DNA of 64,000 nt, taken from the NCBI GenBank assembly GCA_934408585.1, contig CAKRVA010000002.1, forward strand, positions 186,001 through 250,000, given 5' to 3'. Of this stretch, positions 36,924-44,935 are shown in pieces (positions within the stretch are counted from its first letter, which is position 1; every line of letters begins with the position of its first letter). The notes below the pieces were generated by a model that saw only the letters and a program-made list of their open reading frames with translations, had not been told where the DNA came from and made no database searches. The DNA is from an uncultured Lachnospiraceae bacterium (GTDB lineage: Bacteria; Bacillota; Clostridia; Lachnospirales; Lachnospiraceae). Both the position numbers and the translations under genes were made by a program.

Positions 36924-37305
36924 GAAAAGACGGTTTGGATTAAATATTGGCGCACCTTCCATGGTTGTTATTATGGTTATTTTATGTCTTGTATGTTTTG
37001 CCGGTCTCTCTATGGTCAGTGCCAACGCCGACCTCACACTGAGCCGTAAAATGGCAGAACGCACTACGGCATATTATGATGCCTGCAACGCTGCACAACA
37101 GGCTCTCTTTGAAGCATCAAAAAAAGAGTCCGTAGAAGACTCTTTTTCCAATACTTATCCTATCAATGAAAATCAAATTTTATCCGTAAAAGCAATCTGG
37201 AACACAGATGCAGATGTCCCTTCCTATACTATTACGGAATGGGAAGTGATTACTACATCAGTTCCTGAGCTTGACACTTCTTTACCGGTTCTCTTCAGCG
37301 ATTAA
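36916..37305 (+). CDS. PilX-like/pseudopilin-like membrane protein
   Basis: 129 residues from the ATG at 36916 (GGGAGG six bases upstream). The leader KKRRFGLNIGAPSMVVIMVILCLVCFAGLSMV resembles PilX/minor pilins with a Gly before the hydrophobic helix, but lacks the +5 Glu. An alpha-helical stretch (LTLSRKMAERTTAYYDACNAAQQALF) and a short beta tail follow. It overlaps the preceding gene by eight bases, and its 3' end overlaps the convergent sortase gene by 24 bases with no terminator between. Confidence 0.78.
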   Translation: MNKKRRFGLNIGAPSMVVIMVILCLVCFAGLSMVSANADLTLSRKMAERTTAYYDACNAAQQALFEASKKESVEDSFSNTYPINENQILSVKAIWNTDADVPSYTITEWEVITTSVPELDTSLPVLFSD

Positions 37306-38082
37306 TACTCCATGAATAACGGTTCTGTTTTTGCTGTGAAGACCATGACAGGTAGAAAGTGTTACCAGTCTTGTATCATCCTGCACGTCGGTATCAAATA
37401 ACGGATTGCTCCAGAAGTAAACCGATACCTGTTTCATATAATCGATGAAGTCCTGCTTCTCTTCCAACGTCTGAATTAAATCATAAGTATGAGAAGATTC
37501 TGTTGTAATATAAGCAGAACAGATTTCATACATAAGTGCTTTGTCTTTTGTAAAGATATAAAAATACGGATTCTCTTCTATCTGTGTCGTATCGTTCAAT
37601 AATTTCTTGAGCGAACCAAACATGGTGCCATTTCTCATATTATGTCCATAAACAATGGTGTTAAAATCACTGAAATCCGGTCTGTTCAGGAAGTCCATAA
37701 AAATTGCACCGGAACTGTTCTGTTCGTTTTCAAATGTATAATGGGTATAATAATCATTATCATCGCCACGAACAATCGGATAGCTGATGTCCAATGGCTC
37801 ATAATAAATCCAACCTACAACATCATCATTAATTGCTGCCAATCCTTCAAAATTCACATTCAGATCAACCGGAATAACAGATTCTGCTTCCTGCGCATTT
37901 TCTTCGGGTTGTGCGGCATTTATCGCATCGGATGGTTCCTCTACCTCAACATATTCTTCCAGTTTCTGATATGTATGAATACCCTTCTGATATTCAAGCG
38001 TCAGACTAACTATATTAATCAGAGCCACTACCATTACGATTAGTGAAGCTGCCAATACGATTTTCCAAAACCATTTTTTCAT
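37282..38082 (-). CDS. srtB: Class B sortase
   Basis: 266-residue membrane-anchored transpeptidase that links proteins to peptidoglycan or acts in surface assembly. N-terminal membrane segment (about 6-27), then the sortase B fold: DVVGWIYYEPLDISYPIVRGDD, catalytic His in FNTIVYGHNMRNGTMFGSL, Cys in VTLSTCHGLHS and Arg in KNRTVIHG. No sorting-signal substrate gene is adjacent, so the target is unknown. SD GGAGG before the ATG. The 3' end overlaps the convergent PilX-like gene. Confidence 0.93.
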   Translation of the reverse strand: MKKWFWKIVLAASLIVMVVALINIVSLTLEYQKGIHTYQKLEEYVEVEEPSDAINAAQPEENAQEAESVIPVDLNVNFEGLAAINDDVVGWIYYEPLDISYPIVRGDDNDYYTHYTFENEQNSSGAIFMDFLNRPDFSDFNTIVYGHNMRNGTMFGSLKKLLNDTTQIEENPYFYIFTKDKALMYEICSAYITTESSHTYDLIQTLEEKQDFIDYMKQVSVYFWSNPLFDTDVQDDTRLVTLSTCHGLHSKNRTVIHGVLIAEENR

Positions 38083-38172
38083 AGAAATAACCTCCAGATA
38101 TCTTGTTCTTCTTATTTTACAATAGAATACCGGAAAAATCTATATGAAATCATCGCTTCTCCATAACGATAA

Positions 38173-38198
38173 AAAACCGCTTCTTCTGAAGCGGTTTT
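38173..38198 (-). terminator. Terminator of the CAP lipoprotein gene
   Basis: AAAACCGCTTC, loop TTCT, GAAGCGGTTTT, with an outer ACGAT/ATCGT pair; the minus strand reads T6 after the stem. It lies between the CAP gene stop and the sortase gene. Confidence 0.9.
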
Positions 38199-38216
38199 CT
38201 ATCGTATAAGTATGGT

Positions 38217-38774
38217 TTAGTATCCAAATTCCTGAGCCCAAAACCATTGTCCATTGCTTCCAATGTGAATGGCAATTGCTCCTGATGCGAATTCTGCATC
38301 CATAATGTTTGCTTTGTGTGTTGGTGAATTCATCCAAGCCTGAACAGCTGCCTCTGCTGATTCATAACCCTTTGCAAGATTTTCACCATACATTAAATTA
38401 CTGTTTACGGTCCACCAGTCGGAGCCATCCGGTCTGGTGTGTGAAAATGACTGTGATGCTTCTACGGCACGTACTGCACATGCCTGCTCAAGACCGGAAT
38501 TCCATGTAAGGCTTCCAAGTCCTGCTGCAGCTCTTTGCTGATTTGCAATTTCAAATGCTGCTTTCGAAGCTTCCTGTGAACTTGCGTTTCCTGAAAGTGA
38601 TGCTGCTAAACTAACCATCTCAGGTTCAATATAGACAATGCCGTCACCCGGAACGCCCTGATCTCTGGATGCTGCAGATTCAAGCAATGAACCCTTCTTT
38701 CCACATCCGCTGAGTCCAAGTACTGTAATAAGTACAACACTCAGAACCAGGCATAACTTTTTCGATTTGAGCAT
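38217..38774 (-). CDS. CAP (SCP/PR-1) domain lipoprotein
   Basis: 185 residues: signal peptide with lipobox LSGC (mature Cys near 24), a Ser/Ala-rich linker and a CAP domain (about 65-185). The four metal/cavity positions are visible in FSHTRPDGSDWW, YGENLAKGY and MNSPTHKANIM, and the domain ends QWFWAQEFGY. Bacterial CAP proteins are surface or spore-coat associated, and their reaction is not established. Monocistronic, with its own terminator; a TTGTTT/TATGAT pair about 85 bases upstream may be its promoter. Confidence 0.93.
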   Translation of the reverse strand: MLKSKKLCLVLSVVLITVLGLSGCGKKGSLLESAASRDQGVPGDGIVYIEPEMVSLAASLSGNASSQEASKAAFEIANQQRAAAGLGSLTWNSGLEQACAVRAVEASQSFSHTRPDGSDWWTVNSNLMYGENLAKGYESAEAAVQAWMNSPTHKANIMDAEFASGAIAIHIGSNGQWFWAQEFGY

Positions 38775-38928
38775 TTCCTACACTTCCTTTCTAACGATTG
38801 ATAAGGATACATACCCATACTAAAGTACCATCTTTATTTACCTTTATCATACTACATTCTATTCAAAAAACAAGTACTTTTTTACTATTTCTTTCCTTTT
38901 TTGGAAATTCGGCACATTGTACAAATTT

Positions 38929-39765
38929 CTAAAGCAGTGATTGGTAGATGTCCCGTTTACTGACTCCACGGTCTTTTGCAACACGTTTCATTGCTTCTTT
39001 GCTGTCCATTCCCTGGCTTTCATACAGCTCCATGTGTTCTTTTACCGACATTTCCTGCCATTTTAATTGTTCTTCCTGCTCCAGTCTTTTGCGATCTGCT
39101 CCTTCAAGGACAAGAACATATTCTCCCTTCGGCTCATGCTCTTGATAATAGGAAATTGCTTCTTCCAACGTCGTTGGTTGGATGGTTTCAAATTTCTTTG
39201 TGAGTTCCCGGCACAAAGTAATTCTTCGATTTCCCAATACACTCATCAATTCTTCCAGTGTTTTCTTTAAATGATGTGGTGCTTCGTACAAAATGATGGT
39301 ACGTGTTTCTCTTTGAAGTTCTTCCAGAATTGCTCTCCGTTCTTTTTTATCTGCGGGTAAAAAAGCTTCGAAGCAAAATCTTCTTGTTGGCAGACCGGAT
39401 AAGGTCAATGCCGTAATTAATGCACAGCAGCCCGGCAGTGAAGTTACCGCAATTCCTGCCTTATGGCATTCTGCTACCAGAACCTCGCCCGGATCCGATA
39501 TTGCCGGCGTACCGGCATCTGTAATAAGTGCTATATTTTTGCCATCCAAAAGCCATTCTACAATCTGCTTAGCTTTCTCATATTTATTATATTCATGATA
39601 GCTTGTCATCGGCGTTTTTATCTGAAAGTAATTCAAAAGCCGGAGACTGTTTCTGGTATCTTCTGCAGCAATCATGTCAACCTCACGAAGTGTATCCACT
39701 ACTCTAGGAGTCATATCCTGCAGATTACCAATTGGTGTTGCACACAAAAATAACATTCCTGCCAT
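38929..39765 (-). CDS. rsmI: 16S rRNA 2'-O-ribose C1402 methyltransferase RsmI
   Basis: 278 residues, tetrapyrrole-methylase fold. LFLCATPIGNLQDMTPRVVDTLREVDMIAAEDTRNS at the start, ALITDAGTPAISDPGEVLV, LPGCCALITALTLSGLPTRRFCFEAFLP and CRELTKKFETI are RsmI signatures. A C-terminal helical RsmI HTH extension (about 235-278) is also present. It lies 14 bases after the trmN6-type gene; Bacillus has the same pair (yabB, rsmI) with yazA between them. Confidence 0.96.
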   Translation of the reverse strand: MAGMLFLCATPIGNLQDMTPRVVDTLREVDMIAAEDTRNSLRLLNYFQIKTPMTSYHEYNKYEKAKQIVEWLLDGKNIALITDAGTPAISDPGEVLVAECHKAGIAVTSLPGCCALITALTLSGLPTRRFCFEAFLPADKKERRAILEELQRETRTIILYEAPHHLKKTLEELMSVLGNRRITLCRELTKKFETIQPTTLEEAISYYQEHEPKGEYVLVLEGADRKRLEQEEQLKWQEMSVKEHMELYESQGMDSKEAMKRVAKDRGVSKRDIYQSLL

Positions 39766-39779
39766 GCCAAATAACCTTT

Positions 39780-40508
39780 CTAATATCCATAAATATCATA
39801 TATTTCATCGGTATATACACCGGGTTCTTTATAAACCACCAATGGTTTTTCCACCGTCAGTCTGGGTCGTCCGCCACGGTTTGCTTCCAGAAGAACCATG
39901 TTGGGCTCCTTATCTGCAAAAGGATAAACAAGCCGCATTCTCTTGGGCTCCAGATGATATCCCCGCAGCAAAAACATAATATCTGCCAGCCGGAATGGAC
40001 GATGTATCATGAAGAAATTTCCTCCGGGCTTCAAAAGCCTGGAAGCCTGACTTATGACATCCTCCAAAGAACATAACAGTTCATGGCGTGCAATCGCTTT
40101 TGGTGATTTTTCATTGGTAAGTCCATGATGCTCGGTCATATATGGTGGATTGCTTGTAACAACGTCAAAAGAAGCAGCACCAAAGATGCTGCCTGCTTCT
40201 TTAATATCTCCTGTTACAATTTGAATCTTCTCTTCCAGATGATTCAACAAAACACTTCTGCTTGCCATATCTGCGCTTTCCGGCTGAATTTCCAATCCGA
40301 CAAAACTGGAAGCCTGCGTTTTCGCTTCCATAAGAATTGGTATAATTCCGGTTCCGGTTCCCAGGTCTATGACCCGGTCTCCCTCTTTTGCCCGCGCAAA
40401 TCCGGACAACAGCACCGCATCTATTCCAAAGCAAAAGCGTTCCGGATCCTGTATAATCCGGTAATGATTTCTCTGCAAATCATCGACTCGTTCATTTGGC
40501 TTTAACAA
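39780..40508 (-). CDS. tRNA1(Val) adenine-37 N6-methyltransferase-like protein (TrmN6/YabB)
   Basis: 242 residues. SAM loop RVIDLGTGTGIIPILMEA near 42 and the N6-adenine methylase motif VVTSNPPYM near 115. The N-terminal NERVDDLQRNHYRIIQDPERFCFGIDAVLLSGFA is typical of the TrmN6/YfiC/YabB family. The exact substrate in Firmicutes is less certain than in E. coli. It follows ricT by four bases and precedes rsmI. Confidence 0.92.
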   Translation of the reverse strand: MLKPNERVDDLQRNHYRIIQDPERFCFGIDAVLLSGFARAKEGDRVIDLGTGTGIIPILMEAKTQASSFVGLEIQPESADMASRSVLLNHLEEKIQIVTGDIKEAGSIFGAASFDVVTSNPPYMTEHHGLTNEKSPKAIARHELLCSLEDVISQASRLLKPGGNFFMIHRPFRLADIMFLLRGYHLEPKRMRLVYPFADKEPNMVLLEANRGGRPRLTVEKPLVVYKEPGVYTDEIYDIYGY

Positions 40509-40512
40509 CGTA

Positions 40513-41421
40513 CTAATTATCCTCCAGCTTGGACCTTGATTCTTCCCGTTCCAGCTTTTCCAGTTCTTTCAATTCTGCATCTGCTACTTCCACTTTGTTA
40601 TGCTTATGTTTTCTCTTGAAACGAAGCTGGTCTACTTTATATTCCTGTATTTCTTTTTCATTGTCTACATCTACAATAACTTTTACAAGCTGACGAAGTA
40701 CATTTACACTATGTACCTCACCTTTCAGACCATCCTCCGTTGTTACATAGTCACCTACATTTGGAAGACGTCTGTTCAGCTCTTCATACGTTTCTTCTTC
40801 ATGCTTCAGACAGCACATCAGTCTTCCGCAGACACCGGAAATCTTTGTCGGATTCAACGAAAGATTCTGCTCCTTTGCCATCTTTATGGATACCGGGATA
40901 AACTCCGATAAATGGCTGTGACAGCAAAGCTCTCTTCCACAGATACCGATTCCGCCAAGAATCTTTGTTTCATCACGGACACCAATCTGGCGTAACTCAA
41001 TTCTTGTTTTAAATACGGCGGCTAAGTCCTTTACCAGTTCACGGAAATCAATTCTTCCGTCTGCTGTAAAATAAAACAGAACTTTATTATTATCAAACGT
41101 ATATTCTGCATCAATCAGCTTCATTTCCAAGCCGTGTTTGTGAATTTTCTCCAGACAGATTTTAAAAGCTTCTTTTTCCTTTTTCTTGTTTGCAGCCTCC
41201 TGCTCATCATCACGTTCCGTTGCAATACGAAGAACCGGTTTCAGCGGCTGAATTACTTTATCGTCCGTAACTTCTCTCGGTTCTCCAACGACGGTTCCGT
41301 ATTCAATACCTCTGGCTGTTTCTACAATGACATGGTCATTTCTTTTTATATTCAACTTTCCGGGGTCAAAAAAGTATATCTTTCCTGCCGTGCGGAAACG
41401 TACTCCTATTACTTTAATCAT
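40513..41421 (-). CDS. ricT: RicT/YaaT, PSP1-domain regulator
   Basis: 302 residues with the PSP1 domain. The cysteine sets GICGRELCCHSHLSEF and SGVCGRLMCCLKHEEETYEEL are the iron-sulfur-type cluster ligands of RicT. With YlbF and YmcA it forms the Y-complex that helps RNase Y and promotes competence, sporulation and biofilm formation in Bacillus. The C terminus is charged and helical. A YlbF-family gene is present elsewhere in this window (19833-20165). Located between holB and the TrmN6-like gene, as in Bacillus. Confidence 0.96.
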   Translation of the reverse strand: MIKVIGVRFRTAGKIYFFDPGKLNIKRNDHVIVETARGIEYGTVVGEPREVTDDKVIQPLKPVLRIATERDDEQEAANKKKEKEAFKICLEKIHKHGLEMKLIDAEYTFDNNKVLFYFTADGRIDFRELVKDLAAVFKTRIELRQIGVRDETKILGGIGICGRELCCHSHLSEFIPVSIKMAKEQNLSLNPTKISGVCGRLMCCLKHEEETYEELNRRLPNVGDYVTTEDGLKGEVHSVNVLRQLVKVIVDVDNEKEIQEYKVDQLRFKRKHKHNKVEVADAELKELEKLEREESRSKLEDN

Positions 41422-41436
41422 TCATCTATAACCTCA

Positions 41437-42429
41437 CTAATTCTCTTTTATCGTCAACAGCAAAAGTTCCATCGTTAAATCGAAGTTTACATTGGCATTC
41501 AATCTCTGCTTGGATTTTTCCAATGCCTCAATAATTGTTTCGATACCTTCATAGGTACTTCTGTCTGCTACCTTTCTAATATACTGTATTTCCTCTCTAA
41601 AAATCAAGCCATTTACATCATGTGTTGCTTTAAACAGCAATACATCTCTGTACCAGATGGCAAGAATATCCAGATAATCATTGATTTCAAATTTATATTC
41701 GGTAATTTTCTTAATGGCAGCCACAATTTCATGCATTTCCATATCATAGATATTTTTCAGCAATGTAATGGCTTCCTCTTTTACCTTATCAAACTCTTCG
41801 CTCTTTGCCAGAAGACGTGCTTTTCCCACATTTCCTCTTGCAAAAGCAACACAGATGTCTGCTTTATAATCCGGAATCTGCATTTCCCGCATCAGAAACT
41901 CTTTAATCTGCGCATCCTTTGCAGGCTTCATATTTAAAATGACACAGCGGCTTAAAATCGTTGGCAGTAAAGAATCTACATTTGTTGTGAGAATAAGAAT
42001 CACCGCATATTCCGGTGGCTCCTCCAATGTCTTTAACAGTGCATTCTGCGCCTGCACTGTCATTTTTTCCCCTTCATTCATAATATAGATTTTTTTAGGA
42101 CCACGGTATGGCTTAATCGCAACATCCCCATTAATCTGTCCACGGATATCATCTACACCAATCACATTTGGCTTTTCATGGGAAACAAAAATAATATCCG
42201 GATGGTTTCCACTCAATGCCTGTTTACAGGAATGGCACTCCCCACAGGGTTCTCCGTTTTTACGGTTTTCGCATTGAAGGGACATGGCAAAAACCTTTAC
42301 AATAAATTCTTTTCCGGAGTTACGTTCTCCATTGATGATATAAGCATGGGATACTTTATTTAATTCAATCGCATTCTGTAAATGCTCTTTTAATTGCTCC
42401 TGTCCTACAATATCACTAAATTTTGCCAT
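41437..42429 (-). CDS. holB: DNA polymerase III subunit delta prime
   Basis: 330-residue clamp-loader subunit. SHAYIINGERNSGKEFIVKVFA has a degenerate Walker A (GKE instead of GKS/T), as expected for the non-hydrolysing delta prime. The zinc module CENRKNGEPCGECHSC is present, as are MTVQAQNALLKTLEEPPEYAVILILTTN and the SRC motif in ILSRCVILNM, which supplies the arginine finger. The C-terminal collar domain follows. Bacillus holB occupies the same position between yaaR and ricT. Confidence 0.95.
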   Translation of the reverse strand: MAKFSDIVGQEQLKEHLQNAIELNKVSHAYIINGERNSGKEFIVKVFAMSLQCENRKNGEPCGECHSCKQALSGNHPDIIFVSHEKPNVIGVDDIRGQINGDVAIKPYRGPKKIYIMNEGEKMTVQAQNALLKTLEEPPEYAVILILTTNVDSLLPTILSRCVILNMKPAKDAQIKEFLMREMQIPDYKADICVAFARGNVGKARLLAKSEEFDKVKEEAITLLKNIYDMEMHEIVAAIKKITEYKFEINDYLDILAIWYRDVLLFKATHDVNGLIFREEIQYIRKVADRSTYEGIETIIEALEKSKQRLNANVNFDLTMELLLLTIKEN

Positions 42430-42447
42430 TGCTTCTGCCTCCTCCCG

Positions 42448-42888
42448 TTATGTCAGAATATCAAGTAACAGACCTCTGATTTCGCCAATCTTTGAAAGAA
42501 TTGCCAGATGGTCCTGTTCATCCTTCATCAGTTCTTTTGCCAGCTCGTCCAGATTTTCATCTACAAGCCGGATAATTCCATAAACTCTGTGACGTCCCTT
42601 TTTATCCAGAAAGTTCTCCCTGCTGAATGCGTGGGAACGGCTGATAATCTCGTTCATGAAGTCCTTAATCAGTCCCCGGTATCGCTTCATATCTTTGATA
42701 TCCCGCTTTTTTGCAAGCTTGTCTCCCTGCATGGTAATTTCTTCCATCATGGTACTTAATCTGGCCTGCAATTCCTGTTCTTCAATATGACTAATCAGCG
42801 TAAATTTAAAGGCGCCATCAGCTTCCCTGACAGGCTGTGTTGCTTCCGGTTGCGAAATTGCACTTGCCTGATTTACTTTAATGTCCAC
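42448..42888 (-). CDS. YaaR family protein (DUF327)
   Basis: 146 residues, mostly helical: [23 protein letters not shown] and [47 protein letters not shown] are typical DUF327. The function is unknown. It is conserved immediately before holB in Firmicutes, as here (18-base gap). Confidence 0.92.
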   Translation of the reverse strand: MDIKVNQASAISQPEATQPVREADGAFKFTLISHIEEQELQARLSTMMEEITMQGDKLAKKRDIKDMKRYRGLIKDFMNEIISRSHAFSRENFLDKKGRHRVYGIIRLVDENLDELAKELMKDEQDHLAILSKIGEIRGLLLDILT

Positions 42889-42929
42889 TGTGGCACCTCC
42901 TTCCTGATATCCTCTACCCGAAATTCAGA

Positions 42930-43517
42930 TTATAGGTTTTCCTGAATATATTTTTTGATTTTCTGAAGACACGTTTCCAGACAATCATTCTCAAATCGGC
43001 ATACAATGCCTGCCTCTTTGAGTTTCTCCTCTGAAAAATCTTCTGCATCGGCAAGGAATCGCCGGCACATTTCTTCATACTTCGGTGTTTCCTGCTGCCT
43101 CTCTCTTTGAATGGCACGCTCCAGTCTTATACCATCCTCTACATCGATATAAACGGGCAAAACTTTTTCTCTGGTAAAATAATCGGCAGTTTTCCGAAAA
43201 GACTCAAGAGTTCCGATTACCAAATAATTATTTTTATTTAAATCAATGCTTCCGTCATCTACCGTAAAGTAGCGCCATGGTCCGTAAAATGTCTGATAGG
43301 TCCGTGCCTCAATAACCTTTCCTTCTGCACAAAGTCTCTGATACCCATCTTCGTCGGTAAAATGATATTCTTCCCCATCTGTTTCATGGTCCCGGACAGG
43401 ACGCGTTGTATAGAGCACTACGGTCTCTAAAGGGCATTCCTTCCAATTAAGAAGATGCTTATATAACGTATCCTTTCCTGTGGAACTCTTTCCTATTAAG
43501 TATATCATTTTCCCCAT
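42930..43517 (-). CDS. Guanylate-kinase-like P-loop protein
   Basis: 195 residues: P-loop MIYLIGKSSTGKDTLY, TTRPVRDHETDGEEYHFTDED as in guanylate kinase (the TTR and GxDYHF region), and ARTYQTFYGPWRYFTVDDG corresponding to the nucleotide-binding YGT region. The lid is divergent and the C terminus helical, so whether it is a true GMP kinase is uncertain. It stands where Bacillus has thymidylate kinase (tmk) before yaaQ/yaaR; it is not a tmk by motif. ATG at 43517 has GAGG nine bases upstream; a second ATG lies nine bases later. Confidence 0.8.
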   Translation of the reverse strand: MGKMIYLIGKSSTGKDTLYKHLLNWKECPLETVVLYTTRPVRDHETDGEEYHFTDEDGYQRLCAEGKVIEARTYQTFYGPWRYFTVDDGSIDLNKNNYLVIGTLESFRKTADYFTREKVLPVYIDVEDGIRLERAIQRERQQETPKYEEMCRRFLADAEDFSEEKLKEAGIVCRFENDCLETCLQKIKKYIQENL

Positions 43518-43522
43518 GATAA

Positions 43523-44935
43523 TTAAACCTCTACAACACGAATCATATTTGTTCTTCCGGAAACTCCAAGCGGAACTCCGGCTGTCAGAACTACAGTATC
43601 ACCTTTTTTAATATATCCGGCTTCCTGAGCTGCACGAACTGCGTCATCAAACAAATCATCTGCACTGTTCTCTCTTGGAATCCATACCGGTGTTACTCCC
43701 CAATACAGGTTCATCTGGCGGCAGATTTTCGGGCTGACGCTGCATGCAATAATTGGACAGCTTGGTTTATATTTCGAAATCATTCCTGCGGTAAATCCTG
43801 AAATGGTTACGGTAATAATTGCTGCTGCATTTAAATCTTTGGCTGTGGTACAGGTTGCATGGGAAATAGCTGTTGTCGTATCGTAATTTGCTATATTTTC
43901 ACGCTTTTTTAAACGCTCATTATAATTGATGTCCTGTTCGGTACGTTCTGCTATTTTTGCCATCGTTGTTACAGCTTCTACCGGGTAAGCACCCGCTGCT
44001 GTTTCGCCGGAAAGCATGATTGCTGTTGTTCCATCATAAATTGCATTGGCAACGTCTGCAACCTCTGCTCTCGTAGGACGCGGATTCTTAATCATGGAAT
44101 CCAGCATCTGTGTTGCTGTAATAACCTGCTTTCCCTGTGCCTCTGCCATTTTAATCATTTCTTTCTGAATGACAGGAACCTCTTCCATCGGAATCTCTAC
44201 ACCCATGTCACCTCTGGCAACCATAATTCCATCGGAAATGTCCACAATTTCTTCCAAATTTCGAATTCCCTGCATATTTTCAATTTTTGCAATAATTTTC
44301 ATATGGGAATTGTTTTCATCAATAATTTTGCGGACAGCAAGAATATCCTCTTTACATCTTACAAAAGAAGCTGCTATAAAGTCAAATCCCATATCACATC
44401 CAAACATGATATCGCTCTTATCCTGCTCACTAAGGTATGGCATGGATAATTCTGCTCCCGGAACGTTTACTCCCTTATGGTTGGATATTGGTCCGCCATT
44501 CACAACGGTACACACAATGTCCGTATCTGTAATTTCATCAACAACCATTTCAATTAATCCATCATCAATTAAAATAGTAGTTCCAACCGAAATATCATGA
44601 ATCAGGTTGGCATACGTAATGGATACCATCTCATTTGTTCCAAGCATATCTTCGGTAGTAAGTGTAAACTTCTGTCCATTTACAAGCTCTGTTTTTCCGC
44701 CTTCAATATCCTTTAAACGGATTTCAGGTCCCTTGGTATCCAGAAGTGTTGCAACCGGAAGTCCCAATTCTTCACGAATTTTAACTACACGGTCAAATTT
44801 TCTCTTATGCTCCTCATGAGAGCCATGGGAAAAGTTAAATCTTGCAACATTCATTCCTGCAAGCATAATTTCCCGCAATTTTTCTTCACTTTCACTAGCC
44901 GGTCCTAATGTACAGATAATTTTTGTTTTTCTCAT
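43523..44935 (-). CDS. pyk: Pyruvate kinase
   Basis: 470 residues, the short form without the extra C-terminal PEP-utiliser-like domain seen in Bacillus. RKTKIICTLGPASES start, ARFNFSHGSHEEH, the MgATP/PEP active site IIAKIENMQGIRNLEEI and DGIMVARGDMGVEIP, TATQMLDSMIKNPRPTRAEVADVANAI, then the C-terminal domain ending GVSGRTNMIRVVEV. Final ATP-yielding step of glycolysis. Its ATG overlaps the stop of the decarboxylase gene by four bases. Confidence 0.98.
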   Translation of the reverse strand: MRKTKIICTLGPASESEEKLREIMLAGMNVARFNFSHGSHEEHKRKFDRVVKIREELGLPVATLLDTKGPEIRLKDIEGGKTELVNGQKFTLTTEDMLGTNEMVSITYANLIHDISVGTTILIDDGLIEMVVDEITDTDIVCTVVNGGPISNHKGVNVPGAELSMPYLSEQDKSDIMFGCDMGFDFIAASFVRCKEDILAVRKIIDENNSHMKIIAKIENMQGIRNLEEIVDISDGIMVARGDMGVEIPMEEVPVIQKEMIKMAEAQGKQVITATQMLDSMIKNPRPTRAEVADVANAIYDGTTAIMLSGETAAGAYPVEAVTTMAKIAERTEQDINYNERLKKRENIANYDTTTAISHATCTTAKDLNAAAIITVTISGFTAGMISKYKPSCPIIACSVSPKICRQMNLYWGVTPVWIPRENSADDLFDDAVRAAQEAGYIKKGDTVVLTAGVPLGVSGRTNMIRVVEV

